From: Myotis daubentonii
Lineage: Eukaryota > Chordata > Mammalia > Chiroptera > Vespertilionidae
Length of the DNA stretch: 64,000 bases
Reading direction: 5' to 3'
Assembly: GCF_963259705.1 (NCBI RefSeq)
Contig: NC_081850.1
Span: 41,315,167 to 41,379,166, forward strand
In this document: piece after piece, positions 48,745 to 61,589 of the stretch
Layout of the letters: each line of letters begins with the position of its first letter
Position numbering within the stretch: the first letter of the stretch is position 1
The notes under the pieces: generated by a model
Database searches by the model: none
What the model saw: only the letters and a program-made list of their open reading frames with translations
What the model was told of the DNA's origin: nothing
Translations under genes and position numbers: made by a program

Positions 48745-49090
48745 TCTATACTAATAAAAGGGTAATATGCTAATTAGACTGGATAGACCAGACATCTTCC
48801 GGTCATCCGGTCCTCCTTCCAGACAAAGCCACGGTGGCAGGGGCCAAGGCAGAAGTGGTTAGGGGTGATCAGGCTGGCAGGGGAGGGCAGTTAGGGTAGA
48901 TCAGGCCAGCAGGCAGAGTGGTTAGGGGAGATCAGGCAGGCAGACAGAGGCAGTTAGGGGCAATCAGGCAGGCAGGCAGGTGAGCGGTAAGGAGCCAGCA
49001 ATCCCAGATTGCGAGAAGGATGTCCCAGATTAGACAGGGTGCAGGCCAGGCTGAGGGACAACCCTTGAATTTCATGCATCTGGCCTCTAG
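48745..49090 (+). mobile_element. Helitron, second bat subfamily
   Basis: The 5' end TCTATACTAATAAAAGGGTA, subterminal ATATGCTAATTAGACTGG, and 3' end TTTCATGCATCTGGCCTCTAG followed by T. An internal AGGCAGNCAGG-type short repeat lies at 48890-48980. It belongs to the same subfamily as the copy at 54700-55016. Confidence 0.9.
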
Positions 49091-49094
49091 TAAT

Positions 49095-49912
49095 ACATAA
49101 AATGTCCGACCTGCAGTAGATGCTTGATACATGGAACCCTGAACTCTATTTCCCTTTGTTATTCTTATTTTCTATCCTTTACAAGTCTAAACCTGGTGCT
49201 CCAATTATTTGACAATACACTCAAGCTTTTAATTGTTGCCCATGGCTCTTCCCTATTTTGTTATAAGTCTGATAATTTTTTTTCTGTGTGCCTTTGAGAC
49301 TTCCTCACTTCATTTTAAGATTGATACCTTTAATCAATTGTCATTTTCAGTTGCTGGTAAGATATCACCATTTCTAATGCAACTTAGATTTTCCATTTTA
49401 AATACAGAATAAGTTGCCTGATGTCTTGGCAGTCAGAGTTCCCTAACGAGGTACGACACTTATGCTCAGAAGAGGCAAGGGGTCCAGATAAACAAAATCA
49501 TAGTCAAGTATAAGTCAATTTTTCATCAACTGTGGACTATTTTAACATTAATAATATATATTAATAACACATTAATATTGTTTAAAAATATTTAAAGCTG
49601 CAAAAGGGTACATAGTAAGAAGTCCCCCTCAACTCCGGTCACCCAGCACCCATCCCCTTCCACAGTCCTTTCAGAATATTTGATGCATGTACAATCAAAC
49701 ACAATATAAACTATTTTACTTTCAAAAACTATATACCCCAACACTGAAAATGCTAAAATGCCAACAGATTTGTCTATGCCTCTATGAAAAGGTATTTCCC
49801 CCAGAAATGACCATTAAGGGATGGTGATCTTTATAACATTAAGAATGAATGACAGAAAATGGAAAGTTAATATAATTAACATGTATCTATTTGTTTAAAA
49901 AACAAAACAAAA
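49095..49912. other. Non-coding stretch, nothing recognised
   Basis: No gene or repeat could be supported. Confidence 0.4.
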
Positions 49913-49914
49913 CT

Positions 49915-50112
49915 CGCCTTAACTGGTTTGGCTCAGTGGATAGAGCGTCGGTCTGTGGACTAAAGGGTCCCAGGTTTGATTCCGGCCAAGGGCATGTACC
50001 TTGGTTGTGGGCACATCCCCAGTGGGAGGTGTGCAGGAGGCAGCTGATCGATGTTCCTCTCTCATCGATGTTTCTAACTCTCTAACCCTCTCCCTTACTC
50101 TCTGTGAGAAAT

Positions 50113-50117
<5 letters not shown>
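49915..50117 (+). mobile_element. VES-type SINE with expanded (TA)n tail
   Basis: The complete head and body (TGGTTTGGCTCAGTGGATAG) are followed by a tail that runs into a pure (TA)n tract at 50112-50170, probably grown from the AT-rich SINE tail. Confidence 0.92.

Positions 50118-50170
<53 letters not shown>
50112..50170. repeat. (TA)n microsatellite
   Basis: A pure TA tract of about 29 units is seeded by the tail of the preceding SINE. Confidence 0.95.
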
Positions 50171-50174
<4 letters not shown>

Positions 50175-51900
50175 TCAGGTATATTTTCTCAATACACAAT
50201 GCATATTCACTAATGTATGTGTATATTTAAGGTTTGTGTTCATTTCTGTTTCTGCTTAAAAGGCTACAATGATTACCAAAATTAGTCTCCATCACACACA
50301 TAACAAAACTTAAAATTTCACAAGCATTATTTCATTAAATTTTAAAATATGCATTTTCTTTTTTTGTCTGCTCTTGCTTTGAAAAGTTAATATTAAGTTA
50401 GATATATTAAGGTTCATGGAGATCCCTAAATTCACAGTTGGAAATAGTTTTAACACTGCAAAATATAATAGCCATTTTATAGCTCCTAATTTTCTGGGTC
50501 TCACAACATGATAACTTTTTCATTAATTCTTTGCCTCCAGCTTATCGTCAACCATAATTCTGCTTTGCTTAGATATATTTAAAAGAATCCCTTTGGCACT
50601 AGGGTAAACTTCACAAAAACCAACTAATTTTCAGTGAGGTTTACTTTGTAAAAAGAAAAAAAAGTTCAAATGTCTTTTAATTTTAATATTTAACTACTTT
50701 AAATTGGAAATTATTTGAATAAATAAAACATCATTTCTTTTCTGCCAATATTCAAACAAGCAGATGTTTGTTGTGACTATATCAAATTTATTAAATATGG
50801 GTGGGATAGAGCTATCTCATTTAGTTGAATCATTACACTGGGGATCATTAATACAGCCATGTTAATACAATTTTCCTAGGTAATTGGGAAAGAGATTAAT
50901 ATTCCTGAATTCTTCACCATCAATACTCCTTACCATGAACCCACTCAGTAACCAAACACATATAGACATGTATATACACACACACACATACACACACACA
51001 CACAATCCACTGTGCTTCACTAAAGTGTTACTGAATAAATAGCTGTAAGTAGAGGAGAAGATGTAAATATAAGACACCTCCAGATAAATTTTATTTAAAA
51101 AACGAACAGGTACATTGATAGCCCTTTTCTCTGAATTGCAAATATTCTATTCCAGTACATCTAGGGAAAGAAGTAAATCTAGATTTTTTGAGTAGCAGAC
51201 TAAAACCATGTAGATTCAACAAAAACAAACAAGCAAATCAACAGTAAAAAGGTGGAGATATACTGCATTTATACAGGAAGAATTTCAAGGACTTCATTTT
51301 TCAGGAGAAACAAGTTGTGAGGTTCTTTTACTTGTGTTCCAAATATAGACATGAACTTCAGTAAGCTTGAACAGATAGCTTGGTGAAGAGAGAGCAGACC
51401 AGACCCAGGATTTGAAGATGGAATTTATACATTGGTGTTTGTATGCCAATGCCATCTGAATCTGTTGACCATTTTGGTCTTTAGTTTCTTACCAGTAAAA
51501 GTTGAAACAAAGCAATGGTTTTCAAATTGGTGCAAGAACTTTCCTGAACAGCTGGGTTTAAGATTTCCAAATTCTGCAACAACTAATGTATCAAGCTCTT
51601 TTTCAAAATCCTTTTTTAACATATTTGCCTTTAAATAAGATATCACTTTAATAAAAAATCTAATCCAGTGAGTTTGCAAATCAGTAGACTAGATAAACCT
51701 TCTTAACCCACTGAGCTAGATGTTCTGTAGTTTTCTAATCAGGCAAAATTATAGTTATGTACAAAGCAACATTTTGACTGATAAATTGGGAAAGAGTAAA
51801 CTATTCAGTGAAACTGAGGTCAAGGAACTTGGGAACATTAGCCAAACATGTCTCTCTCTCTCCTGCTGTTAGTCTAATGGGTTTATGAAGTGTGAATCTT
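50175..51900. other. Non-coding stretch with a short (CA)n tract
   Basis: An interrupted CA repeat lies at 50976-51004. The opposed frames at 51425-51679 have no recognised domain. No gene was seen. Confidence 0.4.
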
Positions 51901-51909
51901 TATAAAATG

Positions 51910-52490
51910 TAGACCTAATTCCTCCTCAAAATTCTTCAAGAACTCTTGGATTAATGTTTACTCCATAGCCTAGCACAGTTGTGTCCTGAGTTCTGAGGCT
52001 TGCCTTTCTAGCCTTAACATCCATCACACCCCACTAAAGGCCCCCTCTCCAGCCTCCACAAGCTATTGCACTTACTCATCTTCATACCTTTGCACATATT
52101 CATACATACTCATGCTTGCACATAATCATGCCTACTCATGCTTCTTCTTAAACATCTGACTTCCTTGATTTTTTTTGTTTGTTAACGAACAAAGTTTTTA
52201 TCCTGACTCAGCTAAGGTTTTAGTTGCATTCAGGACTCATCCCCTGACCTTGTTCTCCATAGGCTGGATTAGATGCTTCTCAAAGTAATGGGCATAAAGC
52301 CTGAATTTACCTGTGGCAAAGTGCTTATCCTTCTGAGCTGTAATTTTGTTAAAATTGTCTTTCTCCATGACTACTCTAAGAACTCTTCAAGGAGAGAGAC
52401 CATGACTCTTATCTTATCCGGTGCCTCATAGAAAACATAATAGGTGATCATTAAATGTTCCCAGAACAAATGAATAAAGAAACAGTTAAG
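51910..52490 (+). mobile_element. L2 LINE 3' region, sense
   Basis: CCTTTCTAGCCTTAACATCC, CTTCATACCTTTGCACATAT and the 3' end AACTCTTCAAGGAGAGAGAC, GTGATCATTAAATGTT, then GAACAAATGAATAAA follow the L2 3' order. An ACTCATGCTT-type short reiteration is inserted near 52110-52145. Confidence 0.62.
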
Positions 52491-52962
52491 GATGATATAT
52501 TCTGAAGATATTAAGATCAGGCCAAAGAATAAATACGTTGTCAGCTTTTACATTCACACTCTACAATTGCAGTCATTTTCATCTGGGACATAACCAAACA
52601 CCCAATCAATTCTAAGATGCAGATTTTTTTAAAATAATTTTAACATTTCTAATATCTAGTTACAACATACCATTGATTGTCATTGCCTGTTCTTCAGTAA
52701 AAATAATAATGGCACCATCCAAAAGTGCAAAATAAGTGTCAGTGGCTTAGAATAAAATCTCAGAGACAATTATGAAGCCTGCTTTTATCCAAGCAGATAC
52801 TTGTAGGGGAAGGGTTGGAAATGAGTGAATCAGAGGTGTTTGTCAATATTGCTAAAGGTGGGATCAAAAGTAGTCCAGCTCCTGATAACTCCAAAGCTGG
52901 TTTAAGAATACTGCCTTGATGACACTGAGTTCCTCCTGAAATATTTCAAAATATACCCCTTA

Positions 52963-53385
52963 CTAGATGCCAGGTACACAAATATGTGCACCAGTGGGGT
53001 CCCTCGGCCTGGCCTGCGGGATCAGGCCAAAACTGGCTCTCCGACATCCCCTGACGAGTCCGGGATAGCAAGAGGTTGCAGGCCAGGCCGAGGGACCCCA
53101 CCAGTGCATGATTGGGGCCAGAGAGGGATGTGGGAGGTTGGCCAGCCGGAGAGGGACCACGGGAGAGCTCCAGGGCTTGTCCAGCCAGTTTCGCTCAATC
53201 CTGATCAGCCAGACCCCAGCAGTAAGCTAACCTACTGGTCGGAGCATCTGCCCCTTGATGGTCAGTGCACATCATAGCAAGCAGTTGAGTGGCCCTAGCA
53301 TATCATTAGCATATTACACTTTGATTGATTGACCGGATGACCAGACAAGCAGGCAATTAGAATATTTGGCTTTTATTATATAGGA
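52963..53385 (-). mobile_element. HeliBat Helitron, minus strand
   Basis: It runs from CTAGATGCCAGGTACACAAA to TTATTATATAGGA on the plus strand. Internally it is close to the copy at 38877-39344 (CCCTCGGCCTGGCCTGC, GCATATCATTAGCATATTAC). One CTCF-like core is present but degraded (53248-53261). Confidence 0.92.
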
Positions 53386-53489
53386 TGGGACAAAAAGACT
53401 CTATCTCTATGTATGGAAAAAGGTGGGCAGCAGTATATTCAATTGTAAAGATATTCTAAATGTGAATAACTAATCCCATATCCAACTTA

Positions 53490-53494
53490 TTTTA

Positions 53495-53545
<51 letters not shown>
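53490..53545. repeat. (TA)n microsatellite touching a Helitron 5' end
   Basis: A TA-rich tract is followed directly by the Helitron terminus. Confidence 0.93.
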
Positions 53546-53546
<1 letters not shown>

Positions 53547-54659
53547 CCTATCTAATAAAAGAGAAACATGGTAATTGGCGTACGACCGATACCCTTTTCA
53601 TTGGCTAATCAGCGAGATATGCAAATTAACTGTCAGCCAAGATGGCCTCCGGCAGCCAGGCAGCTTGAAACTAACATGAGGCTTGGTTGCCTCAGTGACG
53701 GAGGAAACCAATGTTCCCCGCCTGCCGCTGCCTCTGAGCTGGCAGTTTAAGAAACATTGTAACAAATACGCCCAACTTCAGCCAGCATATTGGCAACATT
53801 GTAAGCAAAGGCCAGAAACCTACTTTCAGCTGGAGGCCTAAGAGCTGGAGCCAAGCCTCAAGGTAAAGCTGGCCAGAATAAAAAAAAAAAAAAAAAAAAA
53901 AGGAAAAAAGGAGCGGTTGGGAGCTTCAGTCACTCCCAGCCTGAAAACAGCCCTCAGCCCCTCACCCAGACTGGCCAGGCACCCCAGTGGGGACCCCACC
54001 CTGATCCAGGACACCCTTCAGGGCAAACCAGCCGGCCCCACCCGTGCACCAGGCCTCTACCCTATATAGTAAAAGGGTAATATGCCTCCCGGCACCAGGA
54101 TCAGCGTGACAGGGGGCGGCACCCAAACCCCCTGATCGCCCTGCGGCTCTGTGTGTGACAGGGGGCGGGGCCCCAACCCCCTGATCAGCCCTGCTCTGTG
54201 CCTGATAGGGGGGAGCTCCCCAACCCCCCCTCCCCGCCATGGGCCCTGCTCTGTGTGTGACGGGGTAGAGCCATAACCTCCCCATCAGCCCTGCCCTGAG
54301 TGTGAGAGTGGCGGCACCCCAACCCCCTGATCCGCCCTGCTCTGTGGGTGATAGAGGGCAGCGCCCCAACCCCCTGATTGGCCCTGCTCTGTGTGTGACG
54401 GGGGTTGCTCCACAACCTCCCCATCGACCCTGCCTTGAGTGTGACAGGGGACGGCGCCCCAACTCCCCGATCAGCCCTGCTCTGAGCCCGACCAGGGGCT
54501 GCACCTAGGGATTGGGCCTGCCCTCTGCCACCCGGGAGCAGGCCTAAGCCAGCAGGTCGTTATCTCCCGAGGGGTCCCAGACTGCGAGAGGGCACAGGCC
54601 TGGCTGAGGGAGCCCCCCTCCCCCCCGAGTGCACAAATTTTTGTGCACCGGGCCTCTAG
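53546..54659 (+). mobile_element. Two-module Helitron array
   Basis: Module 1 (53546-54059) carries ATTGGCTAATCAGCGAG, CCAAGATGGCC, an AATAAA followed by about 20 A residues near 53877, and a single 80-bp anchor. Module 2 (54060-54659) opens CTATATAGTAAAAGGG, has about nine 47-bp units (54100-54500), the hairpin GTGCACAAATTTTTGTGCAC and the end GGCCTCTAG before T. The 5' terminal TCC reads TGCC here, a small change. Confidence 0.9.
54100..54500 (+). repeat. 47-bp minisatellite in Helitron module 2
   Basis: It is a shorter version of the arrays at 3435 and 34320. The 180-residue minus-strand frame over it is a repeat artefact. Confidence 0.85.
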
Positions 54660-54699
54660 TATATATATATATACACACACACACATATCTCAAAATATA

Positions 54700-55016
54700 T
54701 GACCTGGTGCACGAAATTCATGCATGGAAGGGGGGGGGGTGTTCTTCAGCCCGACCTGCACCCTCTCCAATCTGGGACTCGTCAGGGGTTGTCTGATTGC
54801 CAGCCTGTTGGACATTTCTCTCGTAATCTGGGACCGCTGGCTCTTAACTGCTCACCTGCTTGCCTGATCCCCCTAACTGCTCTCCCCTGCTGGCCTGATC
54901 TCACCTAACTACCTCTGCCACAGCCCTGCCACCATGGCTTTGTCTGGAAGGACGTCCGAAAGGTCACCCAGAAGATGTCTGGTCTAATTAGCATATTATC
55001 CTTTTATTAGTATAGA
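54700..55016 (-). mobile_element. Helitron, second bat subfamily, minus strand
   Basis: The right edge CTTTTATTAGTATAGA is the reverse of the 5' end seen at 48745. The left edge keeps CCTGGTGCACGAAATTCATG but the terminal CTAGAGG is lost into flanking AT/CA-rich DNA. It contains a G-run at 54731-54740. Confidence 0.87.
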
Positions 55017-55019
55017 TAT

Positions 55020-56040
55020 TCAAAATAAATACTTAATGTCTAATTGAATGTAGAATGGTTCCTTCGATAAGTATAAAGTAAAAATTCCAACTCATAAGAA
55101 ATCTTATGTCAAATCTAATTAGCAGTGTGTTTTATTTGTTAGCAGAATATGAAATAATGGTGGGATTTCTAATCAGTGATATTTTAGATCTATTTTTTGA
55201 AGTCAAATGTGGGACCAGGTAGTGAGTCAAAATGTAAAATTTGGGCACTTTTGCTATTTAAGTGATTTAGTTCACAGCTTGAGTTTATTTAAAGTTATCC
55301 TATACTTTGTTAAATTACTTTTCCCCAGATCCTTACATTTAAACTGAATGATCAGTGAGACTGGATGGCTTGTGTTTTTTACCACTTGAAAGAGATTATG
55401 GAGAGAACATGTTGTATTTTTACCAAAATTTGAAGTTGTAGTGTAGGCATAAATATGCCATAGTGGAGAGTTTGCTAGGCACTAGTCTAAAACAGAACAC
55501 TTACATTTTAGTTTCTAGTATTTCAAATCAATATATCATACCCACATATCAAATTAATTTTACTTATCCCAATCTGCTTTCATTTGCTCACCATAAATTG
55601 ATAAAAATCCATTTATGTTGTCTTTTTTTGCCTTGGTTTGTTTGTCTTTCAGCAAAGGGGTAATTCGCTGGCAGTGAATAGCTGGGATAGAAATCATGGC
55701 GTGTTTCTCCTAGGCATGTGCTGCATGTGGTACAGCACTTCATATTGCGAGCAAAGATAAATTAAATGGATGATTCATGCCATGCTTTTTTTTAAGAAAA
55801 AGGACATAGCTTCCTTTCAAGTATAAAGGAGTTAGGGTGAAATTTTAAAGAAAAATAAATACATGTAAAACTCACTTGGTAAGTATGCTATCCCTGCTGT
55901 CTTGGTCTTTTCATCTTTAGATCTCTGTGATTAATAATTCAAAGTTTGCATTAGGATTAATTCTGCTGGAGATATTTCTCAATAAGGATTTTGTAAATGA
56001 AGATATTCAAATTCCCCGATGTTAGTACACTTTTGTTATC
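55020..56040. other. Non-coding stretch, nothing recognised
   Basis: No gene or repeat could be supported. Confidence 0.4.
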
Positions 56041-56053
56041 AGAAGGTATGGCA

Positions 56054-56274
56054 CCCTAGCTGTTTGGCTCAGTGGATAGAGCGTCTGCCTGCAGACTGAA
56101 GGGTCCCAGGTTCGATTCTGGCCAAGGGCACATGCCCCAGTTGCAAGATCAATCCCCAGCAGGAGGCAGCCAATCAGTGATTCTCTCTCATCATAGATGT
56201 TTCTATCTCTCTTTCCCTTTCCCTTCCTCTCTGAAATCAATAGAAACATATATTTAAAAAATAAATATTATAAA
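56054..56274 (+). mobile_element. VES-type SINE with perfect TSD
   Basis: TGTTTGGCTCAGTGGATAGA and GGTTCGATTCTGG mark boxes A and B. The body is shortened relative to the young copies. A perfect 11-bp duplication AAGGTATGGCA lies at 56043-56053 and 56275-56285. Confidence 0.93.
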
Positions 56275-56345
56275 AAGGTATGGCAAATAAAACAATTGCT
56301 AAAATAACTAACAAGTATAATCAATATTACAGAAAGTCTTAGGAT

Positions 56346-56398
56346 TGTGTGTGTATGTGCATGCATGTGTGTGTATGTGTGTGTGTATGTGTATGTGA
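56346..56398. repeat. Interrupted (TG)n microsatellite
   Basis: TG units with CA and TA interruptions. Confidence 0.9.
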
Positions 56399-56399
56399 C

Positions 56400-57960
56400 T
56401 TTAAAGGAGGAAAAGTAGTCCATTTTCCATGGAACCTAATAATTTTCCAGATCTGGTTCTTTAGTGAGCTCACTGGTGGACTAAATTGCCATCAGGAAAT
56501 GGCTTTTCTTTCATGGAGACTCTGCCTTTCCTTCTTCCCACCACTCCCTCCTTGTGCCAATGCTGCCTCTCAGCTTGTATCCACCACTAACCCCGAACAT
56601 CTTGTTTAACTTCAAACAGAGAATTAATTTGATTAAATGGTAAGAGTTTAAGATTTGTATTTTCTTCATTTTTATAGCATTGCATGTCCCGTATTTCACA
56701 TTCACTATTTGCTTTTATTGCTAAAATTTTAATATTTATTATGTTTTGAATAGATACTATTCTTTTCACCTTCTACCTCTAGAACCACATGTTGAGAAGT
56801 TGAGCAAAAGAATGCTCAATAGTTCAGGAAAGGAAATGCATATAAGACAAAGTCATACTAGAGAAAGGATGGTCTTGCCCCATCATAGGTTCTTTTAGAT
56901 AGACATTAACCCATTGAATAATTATACATTGATTGGCTTCCTGGTCAGCAAAGATGAAAAGGAATATTACAGATTTCTAAGCCTAAGAACTACTTCCAAT
57001 ATGTGGCAGACAATTAAAATACAGTAAAAGTTTCTAATATAACTTATAACAGATATAAGCACTAGGCACAAGGGAAGGGAAGGGGTATTCACTCAATTTT
57101 GGGGGGGTGGCGGGGGTAGGTCAATGCATTTAATTTATTTTCATTGCTCTGACTTGGGGGACATGTTTGGCCTGCATGACCATACTCTCAACCTCCACTT
57201 TTGATGTCTAAATATGGTAACTCAAAACAATGACTATCTATTTGAAGAAACTAAACTATATCCAAACATAAAATCTACACTTTTATTTCATGTTCAAAGA
57301 AGAGCTGAGCGCTAAGTGAACAGGAGACAAATGAGAACATTATTTCTCTTATATGTCACATTTTTACCAGAAAAAAAACACAGAATAGTTTTTGTGTTTC
57401 AAATGGGGCTTTAAATTATTACAGCTATTGCTGTAAGAACCAAAAATGCTTGGATATAATGTAAAATTAACATAATTATAGGGTTTACAAAATATATAAT
57501 TTTAAAATCCTATTGTATTTAGTAGTTTTGATACTAACATAAATTCCCTAAAACAGGAAATATTTAGTATTTGAGATGACAAATTATCAATACCCCCATT
57601 CCTGGCTTCATTTTGTACTGGCTGAGGAGTAGACCAGAGTTCAATAAGACAGAAAAATGCCAGCATGAGCATTAACGGAGATTTTCGACAGCATGTCTTA
57701 TATGGATGGAAATGATGAGCAGCCTTGTTTCTTTCAAAGATCTCACTGAAGATTTTAAGTATCAGATGGAAGTATAGGCCAGACAAATTTAATATTTCTT
57801 CCAGAAATGTGAATGATTAATTCTAACCCCAATACATTCACTGGATTATTTGATACTACTCATATTCATCAATCAATTAACATGATTTCACTGAACCCCT
57901 GGGCATTTAGTAAAATGAAAAATCATAAAGAATATATAAAAAATACTTAATTTTTGGCAT
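56400..57960. other. Non-coding stretch, nothing recognised
   Basis: A G-rich run lies at 57102-57120. No gene or repeat could be supported. The 94-residue minus-strand frame at 57502-57786 has no domain. Confidence 0.4.
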
Positions 57961-57965
57961 AAATA

Positions 57966-58085
57966 CTGGGTTGGACAAAAGTAGGTTTACAGTTGTGAGT
58001 ATGCAAAATAGTTTGTTCTTGTATTATTTATTAACTATATTATGTTCCATATGAACAACTGTAAACCTACTTTTGTTCCACCTTG
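57966..58085. mobile_element. Mariner-type MITE, near-palindromic
   Basis: The ends CTGGGTTGGACAAAAGTAGG and CCTACTTTTGTTCCACCTTG are inverted over more than 25 bp, flanked by TA at 57964-57965 and 58086-58087. At 120 bp it is little more than two inverted repeats and a short AT-rich loop. No transposase is encoded. Confidence 0.93.
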
Positions 58086-58379
58086 TATAATTCCTACCAT
58101 CAAGTAGTTTTCATTTAAGTTGTGAAGAGTAACATATTAAACAAGTAGTTAAAAATATTAGCTTCCATCAAATGTACTGACTTGAGGGACAAGAGAATAT
58201 TATTTAGATATAAATTGTGGGAGACTTCAGTAAAGGGAGATGCCTCTTATTGGGTTAGGGTTTGACCTAAGGGATAGTGAAGGTCTGTGAAAGACTAGAG
58301 AATCCTAACGGAATAAGAAAACAAGTGCACATATATACACATAGTAGGTGCTCATTGTGTAGTTGCTGAATGAGTCAAG

Positions 58380-58745
58380 TGACATTTGCAAAAGAGAGGG
58401 AGTAATTTAGGCTGGAAGAGAGCACCAGTGATGAGGATCAAGAAGTGACCTGGACTATGAGGGGAAATAATTTACAGGTGCTTGAATGGCAGGAAAAAAA
58501 ATGCTCTTATGTTCCTGCCTGGGATCATACATACAGGCATTATTTTAACAGTATTGTTCCTGAGGGGAGAAACTAGAGAAGGAATAAACAACCAAAAGGC
58601 TATTACAGGAGTGCAGGTAGGAAATAATGAGGGCCTTGCTTAGTAGGACAGCAGTGTCGATAGAAAGAAAAAGGTGAATCTGAGAGACATTTACAGAGCC
58701 AAGATACTACAAAGGATCCAATGGCCTATGCTTGTAGAAAATGTT
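58380..58745 (-). mobile_element. L2 LINE fragment, antisense
   Basis: CCAAAAGGCTATTACAGGAG, then TGCAGGTAGGAAATAATGAG and GGGCCTTGCTTAGTAGGACA are a readable reversed L2 segment (58595-58660). Flanks are less clear. Confidence 0.55.
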
Positions 58746-58749
58746 TTAA

Positions 58750-61270
58750 CTAGAAAGTCTTCCTGATAAGCCAAGTCCAAAGCTCTGGGGTAAATAGATA
58801 ATGTATGAATTTATAAGCAAGCTAGAGATGCAGTTCTGGATATTTTTCTAAGTTATAAAGCATGAAATCTTATTTAAAATGAGAGAGAAAATTCTCTGAC
58901 CCAGCAACAGGCTTGTTTATTTTCTGATACTCCCCTCCCCCAATTAGTTTCAATTGCATGAGTGCAATTATAATAAAAGAGAAGAGAGGTGCAGTGTGCC
59001 CAAATCCAGATTGAAAAAGACAGAAGATCTAGGATTGCCAGAAGGTTCTAATTGGCTTTCAAGGTGGATGAAAGACTGCAGAACGTGTCCTTTGTAAACT
59101 GGGGTGCCTCTAATTCTTCAGAGGATGGTTAGACTCTTCCAGGGGAGGAACAAATGAGGTAAGCAATAAAGTGCCTTTGCATTTTAATTTAAATAAACCA
59201 AGTATAAATGGTGTCTGATCATTTATAATTATTTGTAAGTGCCTCCTTCTCATAATACCACATTGCTCCTCATCATGGAGTTCTATTTATGATACCAACC
59301 TATGTTCTCACCACATGTATCGGACTCAAAATATTTACCCCGGATCTAATTTTTTTTTTTAAGTCTGCCAACAATATATTGCAAGTGACTCCCTCCTTTT
59401 CTAAGTGCAACTTGGATGTATTTGCAAAGAAAAGATTCTATTTTGTTCTTGAGCAATCTTCATAAGTACCATCTAATTTATCATAATTCTCAGACACAAC
59501 GAGAATGCACCTGCAGAGCCATCCGCTTTAAAATAAAAGAAATAATGCTGCAATTCAACCCTAACCAGTTTAAAACATCTATGCTTGTGTTATATATTTC
59601 TGTGATTAATTTTAGCTTGAAACACTTTATGCGTTCATTCACAATTGCCTGCGTCAGGTTTTAAGTACTTGTAACTTGTTAAAATGTGCTCTAAAAGCCA
59701 AGTGTGCCAAAGATTTTAATACTCTTAAGTTTTTATTAACAAAGTTTAAAACGGGGAAAAATGATTTTCAGTGCATATTTCTCTCCATTGTTATATCTAC
59801 CGGCTGATTAAATTATGCTAATGAGACAGTAGCTTCTGTAAAACCAGCACTGGGCATCATTTTGCAATAAACGGAAACAAAAATCTATCAATTTGGTACT
59901 TGTCAATTTGTGTTCTCATAAACAACAACAATAACAACAAAGGGTTAGGAAGAGCAAAGGTGAAGAATTTGCAATTTCCAAATTGTCTGAGTCGGGGTGT
60001 TCTTTTGGAGCTCACTGGTGAGGTCAGCTGATGCAGGATTTCCAAGGCAATTAGAGTAAATCAAAAGGCAGAACATCCCCCTGGGCTAGTTTGAAGATAC
60101 CTTAAGAAAAGCAGCTCTTTTTTTCCCTCTAACTCTGGTTGCTGCCACATCTAGCAGCTGCTTTCTTTTTGACAATTCGTCACTCCTGAAAAATGTTTGC
60201 AAGCAGTTTGGATAATTTCCAATTCATTCTTGCAGGAAATGAGGATTTGCTTCCTCACTTGGGATACCTGCTGCTAGGTTTATTCACTAATAAGCATGAT
60301 AAATGTTTTAGCCTTTGATCAGTGCTAATTTAACAAGTAAGCTCCCCAGAAAAAAGTCTTTGAGGCTCAGGGGCTCAAGACAGTGCATGAGTTGGAAATA
60401 TGATTGATTGCGTTGCTGTGAGAAATTTCCATAAAAAACTTTTATCACACTGCTATGTTCTAAACAATTAAATCAGAAATGAAAGATAGTTACCCTCCAA
60501 AGAAGGACAGAGGCAGCCCAGCAAACTTCACAAGACTTTTTTTTTTAAGTAGCTCAGACTAATTTTCCAGAGAATATCAGTCTTCTTATTACATTCTGTC
60601 CACATTACTATATCCACTTTTTTCCTCATTGAGACCCATCTTCCTCCTACATGATTCTTTTTCTCCCTCCTTGCCAGACCTGTAATTAATATTTCAAATA
60701 AACTTTAACATGATTTACATCATGAAAACTGAACAAGTCAAATGGAGGAGAAATTGATGCCTGCGTGTTGTGTGTTGGAATCTACTGCTGTCAAAGGGCT
60801 CAGACAAAATCTAATACCTAAATAATGGAATTTGCCTTTTTTTAATTGAAGATTAGTAGTCCACACATCCAATCACTGAACTAGACACCAATAATCATCA
60901 AAGGCAGACAATGCCAAGTTCCCTTGGTTCCATACCAAATTTTGAATTCTCCCCAGCATGAGACTATAAATTTTCCCCACAGTACAAAGAAATTATGACT
61001 GTAGTATACTATGACAAAGAAATGCTGGACTGACTACTTTAAATCAGTTCTTAGTACAGCAAAACTTCGACTATAAACTGCTCTTCAATCGACATTTCAA
61101 AATATTTAACTTTTAAAAATAAAAGATATACAAAAAATGAGTCTTTCCTTTGCCATTCAATACACTCAACAAAATACTCTCTATGAGAGAAATAGGCATA
61201 CAGGTAAAGGTGTGCATGTAGAATATAGTTGGCAGTAATAATAATTTTCTGTTACAAAGGCTTACACTAT
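58750..61270. other. Long repeat-poor stretch, candidate conserved non-coding region
   Basis: No transposon was recognised in this 2.5 kb, the longest such gap in the right half. Around 59700-60480 there are many developmental-factor-like words: octamer-like ATGCTAAT (about 59816), a TGATTGATTG Hox/Pbx-like word (about 60402) and CTTTGATC Tcf-like (about 60315). There is no open frame of note. A distal enhancer is possible, but conservation cannot be tested from this sequence alone. Confidence 0.35.
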
Positions 61271-61275
61271 AAGGG

Positions 61276-61585
61276 CAGTGGTTCTCAACATTCCTAATGC
61301 CGCGACCCTTTAATACAGTTCCTCATGTTGTGGTGACCCCCAACCATAAAATTATTTTCGTTGCTACATCGTAACTGTAATTTGGCTACTGTTATGAATT
61401 GTAATGTAAATATCTGATATGCAGATGTATTTTCATTGTTACAAATTGAACATAATTAAAGCATAGTGCTTAATCACAAAAACAATATGTAATTATATAT
61501 GTGTTTTCCAATGGTCTTAGGCGACCCCTGTGAAAGGGTCGTTCGACCCCCAAAGGGGTCGTGACCCACAGGTTGAGAACCGCTG
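61276..61585. mobile_element. SPIN-like hAT MITE, nearly complete
   Basis: The termini CAGTGGTTCTCAACATTCC and GGTTGAGAACCGCTG are inverted, with a subterminal GGTCGTTCGACC palindrome-like block. Flanks (TATAAGGG and CTATAGGG) look like a diverged 8-bp duplication. The sequence matches my memory of SPIN, a hAT family that moved horizontally among bats, rodents and other tetrapods. Confidence 0.9.
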
Positions 61586-61589
61586 CTAT

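Noticed and set aside
53962..54504. 180-residue minus-strand open frame
   Set aside because: Same Helitron minisatellite artefact.
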